This document shows positions 48,362 through 58,799 of a DNA stretch of 64,000 nt, one piece after another. The notes under the pieces were generated by a model, which saw nothing but the letters and a program-made list of their open reading frames with translations, was not told the origin of the DNA and made no database searches. Numbering within the stretch: the stretch's first letter is position 1; the number at the start of each line of letters is the position of its first letter. The translations under genes were made by a program, and so were the position numbers. This stretch comes from Mycobacterium stomatepiae (GTDB taxonomy: Bacteria > Actinomycetota > Actinomycetes > Mycobacteriales > Mycobacteriaceae), in assembly GCF_010731715.1 (NCBI RefSeq), contig NZ_AP022587.1, positions 5,456,001 through 5,520,000 of the forward strand, read 5' to 3'.

Positions 48362-50458
48362 TTACCTCCTGCGCAGCAACGTGTTTCGAGACTCCTGCGG
48401 GATGATTGGCATATTGATGACGTGCGCGACGGCCTGCCCGGGGTCGATGCGAACGTAGTTGGACTGCCCCCATTGGAATTCCTGGCCGGTTATCTCGTCG
48501 CGCACCCAGAACCGCTCATAGGACTCCATACCCAATGCCGCCATGTCTAACCACAGATTGCCTTCCTCGGGCCCGAATGCGTTGAGCGTCACCACCACCA
48601 GCACGCAGTCGCCGGTGGCCGGGTCGAACTTGCTGAAGGCCATCAGCGCGTCGTTGTCGACGCCATGGAAGTAAATAGTGCGCAACTGCTGCAGTGCGGG
48701 ATGGACGCGTCGAATTGCGTTGAGTTGCTTCAGGAACGGTTCGAGCGACCTGCCCTCGGCGAGCGCTGTCGCGTAGTCGCGGGGACGCAATTCGTACTTC
48801 TCCGAGTCGAGGTACTCTTCGCTGCCCTCCCGTACCGCGCGGTGCTCGAACAGCTCGTAGCCCGAGTAGACGCCCCAGGCCGGGCTCATCGTCGCGGCCA
48901 GCACCGCCCGGATGGCAAACATGCCCGGGCCGTTGTGCTGCAGTATCGCGTGCAGGATGTCGGGCGTGTTCACGAACAGATTCGGCCGCCGGAAATCGGC
49001 GAGAGCGGAGATGTCATTGCCGAATTCGGTGAGCTCCCATTTGGCCGTGCGCCAGGTGAAGTAGCTGTAGGACTGGGTGAAGCCCAGCTTCGCCAGTCCG
49101 TACTGCCGAACCGGCGGGGTGAACGCCTCGGACAGGAACAGCACGTCGGGATCGGCATCCTTGACCTGACCGATCAGCCAGGCCCAGAAGTCGGGTGGTT
49201 TGGTGTGCGGGTTGTCGACCCGGAAGAACTTGATACCGTGGTCGACCCAGTGCCGGACCACGCGGAGCACTTCGTCGTATAGGCCGGCCGGGTCGTTGTC
49301 GAAGTTGATCGGATAGATGTCCTGGTATTTCTTCGGCGGATTCTCCGCGTAGGCGATGGTGCCGTCCGGCAATTCGGTGAACCACTGCCGGTGTTCGCGC
49401 GCCCAGGGGTGATCCGGGGCGCATTGCAGTGCCAGGTCCAAGGCGACTTCCATGCCCAGATCGCGTGCCGCGGCGACGAATTTGTCGAAGTCCTCGATCG
49501 TCCCGAGCTCTGGGTGGATCGCGTCGTGGCCGCCCTCGTCGCTACCGATGGCCCAGGGCGAGCCCACATCTCCGGGCGCCGCGGTGGGCGAATTGTTGCG
49601 CCCTTTGCGGTGTACCTTGCCGATCGGATGGATCGGCGGCAGGTACACGACATCGAACCCCATGTCGGCGATGCGCGGCAGGTCCGCGGCCGCCGTCGCG
49701 AACGTGCCGTGCACGGGGTTTCCGTCGGCGTCCCAGCCGCCGGTCGAGCGCGGAAACATCTCGTACCACGAGCCGAAGCGGGCCAGCGGTCGGTCCACCC
49801 AGACCCCGTACTGCTCGCCGCGGGTGACGATCTCCCGCAGGGGATAGGTGTCCAGGATCTCGTCGACCTCGGGTGCCAGCGCCAGCGCGCTGCGTGTTAC
49901 CGGATCTCCCGGGGCCCGCAACGCCGCGGCGGCCGCGAGCACCGGATCACGATTCGTGCGCGGCACTCCGGTCGCCGCACGCTCGAGCAAACTGGCGCCG
50001 ACCAAGAGATCGTTGGACAATTCCTTCTCGCCCTGGCCGGCATCCAGCTTGGCCAGCAGTCCGTGCCGCCAGCTGTGGATGGGGTCGCCCCAACCATCGA
50101 CGCGGAAGGTCCATAACCCGACCCGGTCGGGCGTGAACTGGCCATGGAAGACGTAAGGTTCCAGGCCCATCGTCATCGGCAGCTGCAGCGGTTTGACCCG
50201 CTCGACGGGCTTACCGTCGACCGGGGAGGCCAATCGTTCCGGGGCCTGCACCGCCGTGACGCGGCGGGTCTCGGTGACCTGCGGATAGCGCGGCCCGAGG
50301 TAGCGGACTACCAGGGTCGCCGCGACCGCGTCGTGGCCTTCTCGCCACACCGCGGCGCTGACTGGGACCGTTTCTCCGACTACCGCCTTGGCGGGGCATG
50401 CGCCGCAGGAAACGACGGGTGCGACGTTATCGATCTCGACACGACCGGGCACCACCAC
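48362..50458 (-). CDS. glgE: Alpha-1,4-glucan:maltose-1-phosphate maltosyltransferase
   Basis: The 698-aa GH13_3 enzyme extends alpha-1,4-glucan using maltose-1-phosphate. It shows [20 protein letters not shown], the nucleophile Asp in [15 protein letters not shown] and the acid Glu in [11 protein letters not shown]. The N-terminus ([17 protein letters not shown]) is slightly shorter than in M. tuberculosis, and the exact start is uncertain. It is divergent from glgP, and products pass to GlgB encoded next. Confidence 0.95.
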   Translation of the reverse strand: MVVPGRVEIDNVAPVVSCGACPAKAVVGETVPVSAAVWREGHDAVAATLVVRYLGPRYPQVTETRRVTAVQAPERLASPVDGKPVERVKPLQLPMTMGLEPYVFHGQFTPDRVGLWTFRVDGWGDPIHSWRHGLLAKLDAGQGEKELSNDLLVGASLLERAATGVPRTNRDPVLAAAAALRAPGDPVTRSALALAPEVDEILDTYPLREIVTRGEQYGVWVDRPLARFGSWYEMFPRSTGGWDADGNPVHGTFATAAADLPRIADMGFDVVYLPPIHPIGKVHRKGRNNSPTAAPGDVGSPWAIGSDEGGHDAIHPELGTIEDFDKFVAAARDLGMEVALDLALQCAPDHPWAREHRQWFTELPDGTIAYAENPPKKYQDIYPINFDNDPAGLYDEVLRVVRHWVDHGIKFFRVDNPHTKPPDFWAWLIGQVKDADPDVLFLSEAFTPPVRQYGLAKLGFTQSYSYFTWRTAKWELTEFGNDISALADFRRPNLFVNTPDILHAILQHNGPGMFAIRAVLAATMSPAWGVYSGYELFEHRAVREGSEEYLDSEKYELRPRDYATALAEGRSLEPFLKQLNAIRRVHPALQQLRTIYFHGVDNDALMAFSKFDPATGDCVLVVVTLNAFGPEEGNLWLDMAALGMESYERFWVRDEITGQEFQWGQSNYVRIDPGQAVAHVINMPIIPQESRNTLLRRR

Positions 50459-50685
50459 TCCGTTCCATCCGATTGATTGCGGGCAAACCGCGGATTGTGG
50501 TGCGGCGCGGAATGCCTGCCGTCTCAGGAAACATCGTCTTGTGGGGAAAGTTCCTGTACCGGGGAAGCGTCTTTGCGGCCCCGATAACTACCCGTACCCA
50601 CCCTAGTGTCTGGTCACACACGCCCGGCGGCGAACGGTCGAACACCGACCTGCGCTGCCGGCAATCCTCAGTAAGGTGGTCATGT

Positions 50686-53301
50686 GTGAAAGCACTCCGT
50701 CGCTTTACCGTCCGCGCCCATCTGCCCGAGCGGCTCGCCGCACTCGAACAGCTGTCCATCAATCTGCGATGGTCCTGGGACAAGGCGACGCAAGACTTGT
50801 TCGCGACCATCGATCCCACGCTGTGGGCCAATTGCGGTAGCGATCCGGTGGCGCTGCTGGGCGCGGTCAAGCCCGCGCGCCTCGACGAATTGGCGCTCGA
50901 CGAGGACTTCTTGCGCTGGCTCGACGAGCTGTCCGCCGACTTGAACGACTACCTGAGTCGGCCGCTGTGGTACCAGCAGCAGCAGGAAGCCGGTGTCGAG
51001 ATGCCGACCGCTATCGCGTACTTCTCGATGGAGTTCGGCGTCGCCGAGGTGTTGCCCAACTACTCCGGTGGCCTGGGCATCCTGGCCGGCGACCACCTCA
51101 AGTCCGCGTCCGATCTGGGCGTGCCGCTGATCGCCGTCGGCCTGTACTACCGCTCCGGGTATTTTCGGCAGTCGCTGAGTGCCGAAGGCTGGCAGAACGA
51201 GACCTATCCGTCTCTGGATCCGCAGGGGCTGCCGCTGCGATTGCTCACCGACGCCGCCGGGGATCCGGTGCTGGTGCAACTGTCGCTGCCCGACTCGGCG
51301 CAGCTGACCGCCCGCATCCTGGTAGCGCAGGTGGGCCGGGTCCCGCTGCTGTTGCTCGACTCCGATGTGCCGGAGAACGAGCACGATCTGCGTAGCGTCA
51401 CGGACCGGCTGTACGGCGGCGACCAGGAACACCGGATCAAGCAGGAGATCTTGGCGGGCATCGGCGGGGTGCGGGCAATCCGTGCGTTTACCGCCGTCGA
51501 AGGCCTGCCCGCGCCCGAGGTGTTCCACATGAACGAGGGGCACGCGGGGTTCCTCGGCGCCGAACGCATTCGGGAGCTGATCACCGACGCGGGCCTGGAC
51601 TACGACACCGCCCTGACCGTGGTGCGGTCCAGCACCGTATTTACCACGCACACGCCGGTGCCCGCCGGCATCGACCGCTTCCCGGTGGACATGGTGCGGC
51701 TCTACTTCGACGACCATTCCGACGAGGACCTCGACGATCAGGAGCTCGCCTTGCTGCCGGGCGTGCCGCTCGATCGGGTGATCGCGCTGGGCGCCGAGGA
51801 AGACGAGACGAAATTCAATATGGCGCACATGGGTCTGCGGCTCGCGCAACGCGCCAACGGCGTCTCGCTGCTGCACGGCCGGGTGAGCCGGACCATGTTC
51901 AACGAGCTCTGGCCGGGATTCGACCGTGCCGAGGTGCCGATCGGGTCGATCACCAACGGTGTGCACGCCCGCACCTGGGCGGCGCCGCAATGGTTGCAGC
52001 TGGGCCGCGAGCTGGCCGGGCCGGACGACTCGGCGTTCAGCGACCCGGGCGTGTGGCTGCGGCTGCGAGAAGTCGATCCCGGTCACCTGTGGTGGATCCG
52101 CTCCCAACTGCGCGCGCTGCTGGTCGACGACGTCCGGCGCCGTCTGCGTCGCTCGTGGTTGGAGCGCGGCGCATCGGACGCTGAATTAGGCTGGATTGCA
52201 AAGGCTTTCGATCCGGACGTGCTAACGGTCGGTTTCGCCCGCCGGGTGCCGACCTATAAACGGTTGACGTTGATGCTGAGCGACCCCGATCGGTTGGAAC
52301 GATTGCTGCTCAACAAGGAACGGCCGATCCAGCTGATCGTCGCCGGGAAGTCGCACCCGGCCGACGACGGGGGCAAGGCCCTGATCCAGCAGGTGGTGCG
52401 GTTCGCCGACCGGCCCGAGGTGCGTCACCGCATCGCGTTCCTGCCCGACTACGACATGTCCATGGCCCGGCTGCTGTATTGGGGCTGCGACGTCTGGCTC
52501 AACAATCCGTTGCGGCCGCTGGAGGCTTGCGGCACTTCGGGAATGAAAAGTGCGCTCAACGGCGGGTTGAACCTGTCCATCCGCGACGGCTGGTGGGACG
52601 AATGGTATGACGGCGAAAACGGTTGGGAGATACCGTCGGCCGACGGGGTGAGTGACGAGGAACGCCGCGACGAGCTGGAGTCCAGCGCCCTGTACGGCCT
52701 ACTCGAACAGGCGGTGGCCCCGAAGTTCTACGAGCGCGACGAACACGGGGTGCCGCCGCGCTGGATCGAAATGGTCCGGCACACCCTGCAAACGCTCGGG
52801 CCTAAGGTGCTGGCTTCGCGGATGGTGCGCGACTACGTCGAGCAGTACTACGTGCCGGCGGCGCAGTCGCTGCGCAAGACCGTCGCCGACACCGGTGAGG
52901 GCGCGTTCGGCGCCGCGCGTGAGCTGGCCGACTACCGGCGGCGCGCCGTACAGGCGTGGCCCATGGTCAAGATCACCGACGTCGACTCCACCGGTCTGCC
53001 CGATACGCCGGTGCTCGGCTCGAAGCTCACCCTCACCGCGACCGTGCAGCTGGCGGGGCTGGCACCCGACGAGGTCACCGTGGAGGCGGTGGTGGGCCGG
53101 GTCGATTCCGGTGATGTGCTGCAGGACCCGGTCACCGTCGAAATGTCTTACACCGGAACGGCCGAAGGCGGCAACCAGGTGTTCTCGACGACGACCTCGC
53201 TGCCGGTGGCCGGGGCGGTCGGGTACACCGTCCGGGTGCTGCCGCATCACCCGATGCTCGCGGGCGGCAACGAGCTCGGCCTGGTCGCCCTCGCCGGTTA
53301 G
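50686..53301 (+). CDS. glgP: Alpha-glucan phosphorylase
   Basis: The 871-aa enzyme of the short-type glycogen phosphorylase family uses phosphate to release glucose-1-phosphate from glucan. The PLP-binding region EACGTSGMKSALNGGLNLSI and WWDEWYDGENGWEI are clear. An open frame extends back to 50398 across the glgE start, but GTG 50686 (MKALRRFTVRAHLPERLAA) with AAGGTGG upstream is the true start. It is convergent with dinG and overlaps its end by four bases. Confidence 0.96.
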   Translation: MKALRRFTVRAHLPERLAALEQLSINLRWSWDKATQDLFATIDPTLWANCGSDPVALLGAVKPARLDELALDEDFLRWLDELSADLNDYLSRPLWYQQQQEAGVEMPTAIAYFSMEFGVAEVLPNYSGGLGILAGDHLKSASDLGVPLIAVGLYYRSGYFRQSLSAEGWQNETYPSLDPQGLPLRLLTDAAGDPVLVQLSLPDSAQLTARILVAQVGRVPLLLLDSDVPENEHDLRSVTDRLYGGDQEHRIKQEILAGIGGVRAIRAFTAVEGLPAPEVFHMNEGHAGFLGAERIRELITDAGLDYDTALTVVRSSTVFTTHTPVPAGIDRFPVDMVRLYFDDHSDEDLDDQELALLPGVPLDRVIALGAEEDETKFNMAHMGLRLAQRANGVSLLHGRVSRTMFNELWPGFDRAEVPIGSITNGVHARTWAAPQWLQLGRELAGPDDSAFSDPGVWLRLREVDPGHLWWIRSQLRALLVDDVRRRLRRSWLERGASDAELGWIAKAFDPDVLTVGFARRVPTYKRLTLMLSDPDRLERLLLNKERPIQLIVAGKSHPADDGGKALIQQVVRFADRPEVRHRIAFLPDYDMSMARLLYWGCDVWLNNPLRPLEACGTSGMKSALNGGLNLSIRDGWWDEWYDGENGWEIPSADGVSDEERRDELESSALYGLLEQAVAPKFYERDEHGVPPRWIEMVRHTLQTLGPKVLASRMVRDYVEQYYVPAAQSLRKTVADTGEGAFGAARELADYRRRAVQAWPMVKITDVDSTGLPDTPVLGSKLTLTATVQLAGLAPDEVTVEAVVGRVDSGDVLQDPVTVEMSYTGTAEGGNQVFSTTTSLPVAGAVGYTVRVLPHHPMLAGGNELGLVALAG

Positions 53302-55319
53302 CCCGCCTCCGACAGGCCGTCGGTCGCGGTGCGCAGTCGCCGCAGCGCGCCGCGGACCTGCTCGGCGTTGGTGGTCTGCCAAAACGGCGGCAGCGACGCG
53401 CGCAGGTAGCCTCCGTAGCCGGCGGTGACCATCCGCGAGTCGAGCACCGCGACCACGCCGCGGTCGGTGACGCGGCGCAGCAGCCGCCCCGAGCCCTGCG
53501 CCAGCAGCAGCGCCGCGTGACTGGCCGCGACGGCCATGAAGCCGTTGCCGCCGCGGGCGGCCACCGCGCGCTGCCGGGCACCCAGCAGCGGATCGTCCGG
53601 CCGCGGGAACGGGATGCGGTCGATCAGCACCAGCGACAGCGACGGCCCCGGCACGTCGACGCCCTGCCACAGCGACAGCGTGCCGAACAGCGAGGTCTCG
53701 GGATCGGCGCTGAACTGCTCGACCAACGCCGAGGTGCTGTCGTCGCCCTGGCACAGCACCGGTGTGGACAGCCGTTCGCGCATGGCGTCGGCGGCGGCCC
53801 GGGCGGCGCGCATCGACGAGAACAGACCCAGGGTGCGCCCGCCGGCGGCGGTGATCAGTTCGGCGATCTCGGTCAGCTGTTCGGCCGAGCCGGTGCCGTC
53901 GCGGCCCGGCGGAGGCAGATGCGCCGCCACGTATAGGATTCCGGCCTTGGCGTGCTCGAACGGCGATCCGACGTCCAGGGCACGCCACGCTGGGCCGTCC
54001 GTTGCCTCGTCTGGTCCTTTGAGTCCCCATGCCGAGGCCATCGCGTCGAAGGAGCCGCCGACCGTCAGTGTGGCCGAGGTCAGCACGGTCGTCGACCGCG
54101 TGAACACGTGATTGCGCAGCAAGCCGGCCACCGTCAGCGGTGCCACCCGCAGCACGGGTCGCGGCGAGCCCCGGTTGTCCTCGTGGTCCAGCCACACCAC
54201 CTCGGTACGATCGGGGATCGCGGGCCCGAAAGACGTCAGGATCCGCGACGCGGTATCGGAGATCTCGCTCAGTGCCGCAATGGCTTCGGCGCGGGCCGCG
54301 GCCGCCTTGGAGTCGCTGGTGGTGTCGATGTCGGCGCGCGCCGCGCCGGCCACGTCGCGCAGCGCCCGCAGGTAAGTCGCCAGCTCGTCGTCGAGATGAT
54401 CGATGCGGCCCGGCGTGGCGTCATGGATCGCCGCCGCGAAGGTCGCGGTCGTCGCCTCCAGTCGTTGGACCAGTTCTGGATTCACCAGTCGGGTGATCCG
54501 CCGCGCCGCGACCCCCAGGGCGGCCGACGTCAACTCCGCGGTGGCCACCGACGTCACCCGGTCGACCAGCTCGTGCGCCTCGTCGACGACCAGCAGCGAA
54601 TGTTCGGGCAGCACTGCGGATTCCGAGACGGCGTCGATGGCTAGCAGGGCGTGATTGGTGACGACGACATCGGCCACACCGGCGCGGGAGCGCGCGCGTT
54701 CGGAAAAGCACTCAGTGCCGAACGGGCAGCGCGCCACCCCGAGGCACTCCCGGGCGGAGACGCTGACCTGTGACCAGGAGCGGTCCGGCACACCGGGTTT
54801 GAGGTCGTCGCGGTCACCCGAATCGGTCGTCGAGGCCCAGGCGGTGAGCCGTTGCACGTCGCGGCCCAGGGCGCTGGCCGCCATCGGATTGAACAACTCC
54901 TCCTGCGGCCGTCCCTCGTCGGCATCCGGTTCCTCGGTTGAGCCTAAAACACCTCCGTGAATCTTGTTCAAACACAGATAATTTCGTCGTCCTTTGAGCA
55001 GCGCGAACTGCGGGGGATGGGGCAGCGCGTCGGCCAGCGAGTCCGCCAGCCGCGGCAGGTCGCGGTCGACCAGCTGGCGCTGCAAGGCGATCGTCGCCGT
55101 CGACACCACCACCGGTGTCTCGTCGGCGATCGCGTGCACGATCGCGGGAATCAGGTAGGCCAGCGACTTGCCGGTTCCGGTGCCCGCCTGCACCGCGAGG
55201 TGCTCACCAGTGTCGAATGCTCGCGCGACCGCGGTCGCCATCTCCAGCTGGCCACTGCGCTCGGTGCCGCCGAGTGCGGCCACGGCGATGGCCAACAGCT
55301 CGGGTACGGATGCGGACAC
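53298..55319 (-). CDS. dinG: ATP-dependent helicase, DinG/XPD family
   Basis: The 673-aa superfamily 2 helicase has Walker A QAGTGTGKSLAY (near 40-51), the DEAH box VVDEAHEL, and four cysteines suitable for a 4Fe-4S cluster (NYLC ... RECLGVARCPFGTECF). Motif VI lies in LLLAQGSGRLLRR. It probably unwinds damaged or structured DNA. The last four bases overlap the glgP stop on the other strand. Confidence 0.93.
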   Translation of the reverse strand: MSASVPELLAIAVAALGGTERSGQLEMATAVARAFDTGEHLAVQAGTGTGKSLAYLIPAIVHAIADETPVVVSTATIALQRQLVDRDLPRLADSLADALPHPPQFALLKGRRNYLCLNKIHGGVLGSTEEPDADEGRPQEELFNPMAASALGRDVQRLTAWASTTDSGDRDDLKPGVPDRSWSQVSVSARECLGVARCPFGTECFSERARSRAGVADVVVTNHALLAIDAVSESAVLPEHSLLVVDEAHELVDRVTSVATAELTSAALGVAARRITRLVNPELVQRLEATTATFAAAIHDATPGRIDHLDDELATYLRALRDVAGAARADIDTTSDSKAAAARAEAIAALSEISDTASRILTSFGPAIPDRTEVVWLDHEDNRGSPRPVLRVAPLTVAGLLRNHVFTRSTTVLTSATLTVGGSFDAMASAWGLKGPDEATDGPAWRALDVGSPFEHAKAGILYVAAHLPPPGRDGTGSAEQLTEIAELITAAGGRTLGLFSSMRAARAAADAMRERLSTPVLCQGDDSTSALVEQFSADPETSLFGTLSLWQGVDVPGPSLSLVLIDRIPFPRPDDPLLGARQRAVAARGGNGFMAVAASHAALLLAQGSGRLLRRVTDRGVVAVLDSRMVTAGYGGYLRASLPPFWQTTNAEQVRGALRRLRTATDGLSEAG

Positions 55320-55347
55320 GTCGTCGACGTTATCTGCAATCGGGCGC

Positions 55348-56655
55348 TCAGACCGGAAAGTGCATCGTCGGAATCGCCGGTTCGCCGTGCGCCAATTTCA
55401 GGCCCTCCCAGGGCAGGCTGTGCAACCCGGACGCGACCAGCTCCCGGGCGGCGGCCAGGGCCGCGTGTCCTGTGCCGGCCACCACTTCGCCGCCGCGAAC
55501 GAGCGGCGTGGTCAGCACCCGGGACGGTTGGCTGATCGACGGTGGCCGGCCCGCCGGATGCACGACCTCTTCGGTGATCGTGCCGGTCGGCCGCGACAGT
55601 CGCAGCGCTTCCTTGTGGCCGCCCTGGGACACCTTGTGGCTACTGCGTTTCTGTACCGGTATGCCGTCGACTTCGACCAGCTTGTAGACCATTCCCGCGG
55701 TCGGCGCGCCCGAGCCGGTGACTACCGCGGTGCCGGCGCCGTAACTGTCCACCGGCTCGGCCCGCAGCGCGGCGATGGAGAACTCGTCGAGATCGCCGGA
55801 GACCACAACGCGGGTGCCGGTGGCGCCCAGCTGGTCGAGTTGTTCGCGCGTCCGGCGGGCCAGCACTCCGAGTTCGCCGGAGTCGATCCGCACCGCCCCG
55901 AGTGTCGTCCCGGCGGCGGCCACGGCATTGGCCACTCCGGTCGTCACGTCGTAGGTGTCCACCAGCAGCGTGGTGTCCACCCCCAGCGCGTCGACCTGGG
56001 CGCGAAAAGCCGCCAGCTCGTCGGGTCCGTCCGCGCCGGTGTGCAGCATCGTGAACGCGTGCGCGGCGGTGCCTTCGGTCGGTATGCCGTAGCGGCGCTC
56101 GGCTTCCAGGTTGGAGGACGCGGCGAATCCGGCGATATAGGCGGCGCGGGCCGCGGCGACGGCGGCGTGTTCGTGGGTTCGCCGCGATCCCATCTCGATC
56201 AGCGGGCGACCGTCCGCGGCACTGACCATGCGTGCCGCTGCGGAGGCGATCGCCGTGTCGTGGTTGAAGATCGACAGCGCCAGCGTTTCGAGCACCACGC
56301 ATTCGGCGAAACTGCCGCGCACCGTCAGCACCGGCGAGCCGGGAAAGTACAACTCGCCCTCGGCGTAGCCGTCGATATCGCCGGTGAACCGGTAATCGCG
56401 GAGATAACGCAGGGTTTCAGCGTCGAGGAATCGCGCCAACAGCTCGCACGCGTCGTCGTCGAACAGGAACCGTGGCAACGCTTCCAGCAAACGGCCGGTG
56501 CCGGCGACCACACCGTAGCGCCGCCCCTCGGGCAGGCGACGGGCGAACAGTTCGAACGTGGTTCGGCGCCCGGCCGTGCCGTCGCGCAGCGCCGCTGCCA
56601 GCATGGTCAACTCGTACTTATCGGTCAACAGCCCGGCCAAGGCAGGCTCGTTCAT
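55348..56655 (-). CDS. pncB1: Nicotinate phosphoribosyltransferase
   Basis: The 435-aa enzyme makes nicotinate mononucleotide from nicotinate and PRPP (Preiss-Handler NAD salvage). It shows the N-terminal LLTDKYELTMLAA, the SRRTHEHAAVAAARAAYIAGF active-site segment and the phosphate-binding VVVSGDLDEFSI. The frame opens further upstream across clpS; ATG 56655 gives MNEPALAGLLTDKYEL, the family start. It is divergent from clpS with 55 bases between. Confidence 0.94.
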   Translation of the reverse strand: MNEPALAGLLTDKYELTMLAAALRDGTAGRRTTFELFARRLPEGRRYGVVAGTGRLLEALPRFLFDDDACELLARFLDAETLRYLRDYRFTGDIDGYAEGELYFPGSPVLTVRGSFAECVVLETLALSIFNHDTAIASAAARMVSAADGRPLIEMGSRRTHEHAAVAAARAAYIAGFAASSNLEAERRYGIPTEGTAAHAFTMLHTGADGPDELAAFRAQVDALGVDTTLLVDTYDVTTGVANAVAAAGTTLGAVRIDSGELGVLARRTREQLDQLGATGTRVVVSGDLDEFSIAALRAEPVDSYGAGTAVVTGSGAPTAGMVYKLVEVDGIPVQKRSSHKVSQGGHKEALRLSRPTGTITEEVVHPAGRPPSISQPSRVLTTPLVRGGEVVAGTGHAALAAARELVASGLHSLPWEGLKLAHGEPAIPTMHFPV

Positions 56656-56710
56656 TCCGCAACGGTAACGGCCGGCGGCCGGTGGCGGGTCTCTCGGTAT
56701 CCTGGAGGCC

Positions 56711-57016
56711 ATGGTTGTTGCGTCAGCGCCTACCAAGCCCGGCACCACCGGGCAGCGCGAGTCCGCTCCAGTCGAGGTCACGGCCAGTCCATGGGTCACC
56801 GTCGTGTGGGACGACCCGGTCAATTTGATGACTTACGTGACGTATGTGTTCCAGAAGTTGTTCGGCTACAGCGAGCCGCAGGCCACCAAACTGATGTTGC
56901 AGGTGCACAACGAGGGCAAGGCGGTGGTGTCGGCGGGTAGCCGCGAGTCAATGGAAGTCGACGTGTCCAAGCTGCACGCCGCCGGTTTGTGGGCGACGCT
57001 GCAGCAGGACCGCTGA
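56711..57016 (+). CDS. clpS: ATP-dependent Clp protease adaptor ClpS
   Basis: The 101-aa adaptor presents N-degron substrates to the ClpC-ClpP protease. The core [20 protein letters not shown] with the substrate-pocket residues, and [14 protein letters not shown], are conserved. It is the same length as in M. tuberculosis. ATG 56711 is the only sensible start. Confidence 0.96.
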   Translation: MVVASAPTKPGTTGQRESAPVEVTASPWVTVVWDDPVNLMTYVTYVFQKLFGYSEPQATKLMLQVHNEGKAVVSAGSRESMEVDVSKLHAAGLWATLQQDR

Positions 57017-57042
57017 GATTCGAGGGGTATCCGGGATTTCCT

Positions 57043-57636
57043 GTGCGCAAATGGAAGCGGGTTGAGACCGCAGGTGGTCCCCGTTTCCGGTCCTCCTTGG
57101 CCCCGCACGAGGCCGATCTGCTCAAGAATCTGGTCGGCGCGTTGATCGACCTGCTCGACGAACGCGAATCTTCTTCTCCCTCAGATGAACTCGAGGAAAT
57201 CACCGGCATCAAGACCGGTAACTCGGAGCCGCCCGGAGATCCGACGCTGCGGCGGCTGCTGCCAGACTTCTACCGGCCCGAGGGTGAGGGCGCATCGAGC
57301 GTCGGAAGCGAAACGCCCGAGGCTCTCAACGCTGCGCTGCGCAGTCTGCACGAGCCGGAGATTATCGACGCCAAACGTGTTGCGGCACAGCAGTTGTTGC
57401 ACACAATTCCGGACGGTGGCGGACGGTTCGAGCTGAGCGAGGACGAGGCCAACGCCTGGATCTCGGCCGTCAACGACATTCGGCTGGCGCTGGGGGTCAT
57501 GCTCGAAGTCGGGCCGGAAGGGCCGGAACGGCTGCCCGCCGACCATCCGATGGCCACCCACTTCGACGTCTACCAGTGGCTGACCGTGCTGCAGGAGTAC
57601 CTGGTCCTGGTGCTGATGGGAAAGCAGGCCGGATGA
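57043..57636 (+). CDS. DUF2017 family protein, clpS neighbour
   Basis: The 197-aa protein begins VRKWKRVETAGGPRFRSSLA and contains LEEITGIKTG and DPTLRRLLPDFYRP, the pattern of the actinobacterial DUF2017 family (Rv1332 in M. tuberculosis). It is acidic and helical with no membrane segment. It lies 26 bases after clpS and overlaps the next gene by four bases, so it is part of the clpS transcript. A role in regulated proteolysis is possible but unproven. Confidence 0.85.
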   Translation: MRKWKRVETAGGPRFRSSLAPHEADLLKNLVGALIDLLDERESSSPSDELEEITGIKTGNSEPPGDPTLRRLLPDFYRPEGEGASSVGSETPEALNAALRSLHEPEIIDAKRVAAQQLLHTIPDGGGRFELSEDEANAWISAVNDIRLALGVMLEVGPEGPERLPADHPMATHFDVYQWLTVLQEYLVLVLMGKQAG

Positions 57637-58670
57637 ACGCGATCACCGACGTCGGCGGCATCCGCGTCGGTCACTTCCAGCGGCTGGATCCCGACGCGTC
57701 GTTGGGCGCCGGGTGGGCCAGCGGTGTCACTGTCGTGCTGACACCGCCGGGCACTGTCGGCGCGGTCGACTGCCGCGGCGGCGCGCCCGGCACCCGGGAG
57801 ACCGATCTGCTGGACCCGGCCAACACGGTGCGCTTCGTCGACGCGGTGCTGCTGGCCGGCGGCAGCGCCTACGGTTTGGCGGCCGCCGACGGCGTCATGC
57901 GATGGCTGGAGGAGCGCGAGCGCGGCCTGGTGATGAAGGGCGGATTGGTGCCCATCGTGCCCGGCGCGGTGATCTTCGACCTGCCGGTCGGCGGCTGGGA
58001 TTGCCGGCCGACGGCGGAGTTCGGCTTTCAAGCCTGTGAAGCAGCGTGCGAGGCCGCCGGCGCGACGGCGGTCGGCACGGTCGGCGCCGGCGTGGGTGCG
58101 CGGGCCGGCGTGCTCAAGGGCGGCATCGGAACGGCGTCGACGACGCTGCCGTCGGGCGTCACCGTCGGCGCCGTCGTCGCGGTGAACTCCGCGGGCGATG
58201 TCGTCGACCGGGCCACCGGCCTGCCGTGGATGGCGGACCTGATCGAGGCGTTCGCGCTGAGGCCACCGCCGGCCGACCAGATCGAGACGCTCGCGCAGCT
58301 CCGGTCGCCGCTGGAACCGCTCAATACGACGATCGCGGTGGTCGCCACCGACGCGGCCCTGAGCTCGGCGGCCTGCCGGCGCATCGCGATCGCCGCCCAG
58401 GACGGCCTGGCCCGCACCATCCGGCCGGCACACACCCCGCTGGATGGCGACACCGTGTTCGCACTGGCGACCGGGGCGGTCGAGGTGCCGCCACCGGCCG
58501 ACGCACCCGCGGCGATGTCTCCGGAGACGCGGCTGGTCACCGAGGTGGGTGCCGCCGCCGCCGATTGCCTGGCGCGCGCGGTGCTGGTCGGTGTGCTGGC
58601 GGCCGAGTCGGTCGCCGGAATACCGACCTACCGCGACACGTTGCCCGGCGCATTCGGAATAGGGGGCTGA
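57633..58670 (+). CDS. Peptidase of the DmpA/P1 (S58) family
   Basis: The 345-aa protein is a self-processing N-terminal-nucleophile aminopeptidase. The processing and catalytic region is GARAGVLKGGIGTASTTLPSGV, typical of the family. LLAGGSAYGLAAADGVMRWLEE is another family signature. ATG 57633 overlaps the DUF2017 stop (ATGA) and gives MNAITDVGGIRVGHF. Substrate unknown. In M. tuberculosis it is followed by mec, cysO and cysM, which are missing here. Confidence 0.9.
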   Translation: MNAITDVGGIRVGHFQRLDPDASLGAGWASGVTVVLTPPGTVGAVDCRGGAPGTRETDLLDPANTVRFVDAVLLAGGSAYGLAAADGVMRWLEERERGLVMKGGLVPIVPGAVIFDLPVGGWDCRPTAEFGFQACEAACEAAGATAVGTVGAGVGARAGVLKGGIGTASTTLPSGVTVGAVVAVNSAGDVVDRATGLPWMADLIEAFALRPPPADQIETLAQLRSPLEPLNTTIAVVATDAALSSAACRRIAIAAQDGLARTIRPAHTPLDGDTVFALATGAVEVPPPADAPAAMSPETRLVTEVGAAAADCLARAVLVGVLAAESVAGIPTYRDTLPGAFGIGG

Positions 58671-58742
58671 CGTGCCGCTGACGGGCGCGGATGCCGGTAG
58701 CCTGGATGATGCCGAGGACACTCGAGAAGGGCAGTTACGGGC

Positions 58743-58799
58743 ATGAGCCGCGCTGGCGACGACGCCGAGCGCAGCGATGAAGAGGAGCGGCGCGCATGA
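58743..58799 (+). repeat. MIRU-type interspersed repeat encoding an 18-residue peptide
   Basis: The sequence from ATG 58743 to TGA 58797-58799 reads [18 protein letters not shown], the peptide of mycobacterial interspersed repetitive units (MIRU). Its stop overlaps the ATG of the rhomboid gene in the ATGA form usual for these elements, which let ribosomes pass from one gene to the next. One unit is present. The remainder of the gap (58671-58742) holds no gene. Confidence 0.75.

Noticed and set aside
50398..50685. N-terminal extension of glgP upstream of GTG 50686
   Set aside because: It overlaps the glgE start on the other strand and is not in the GlgP family. GTG 50686 has a ribosome binding site and fits the homologue.
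55168..56940. 590-codon plus-strand frame opposite pncB1
   Set aside because: pncB1 is certain on the other strand; the composition is a GC-rich artefact.
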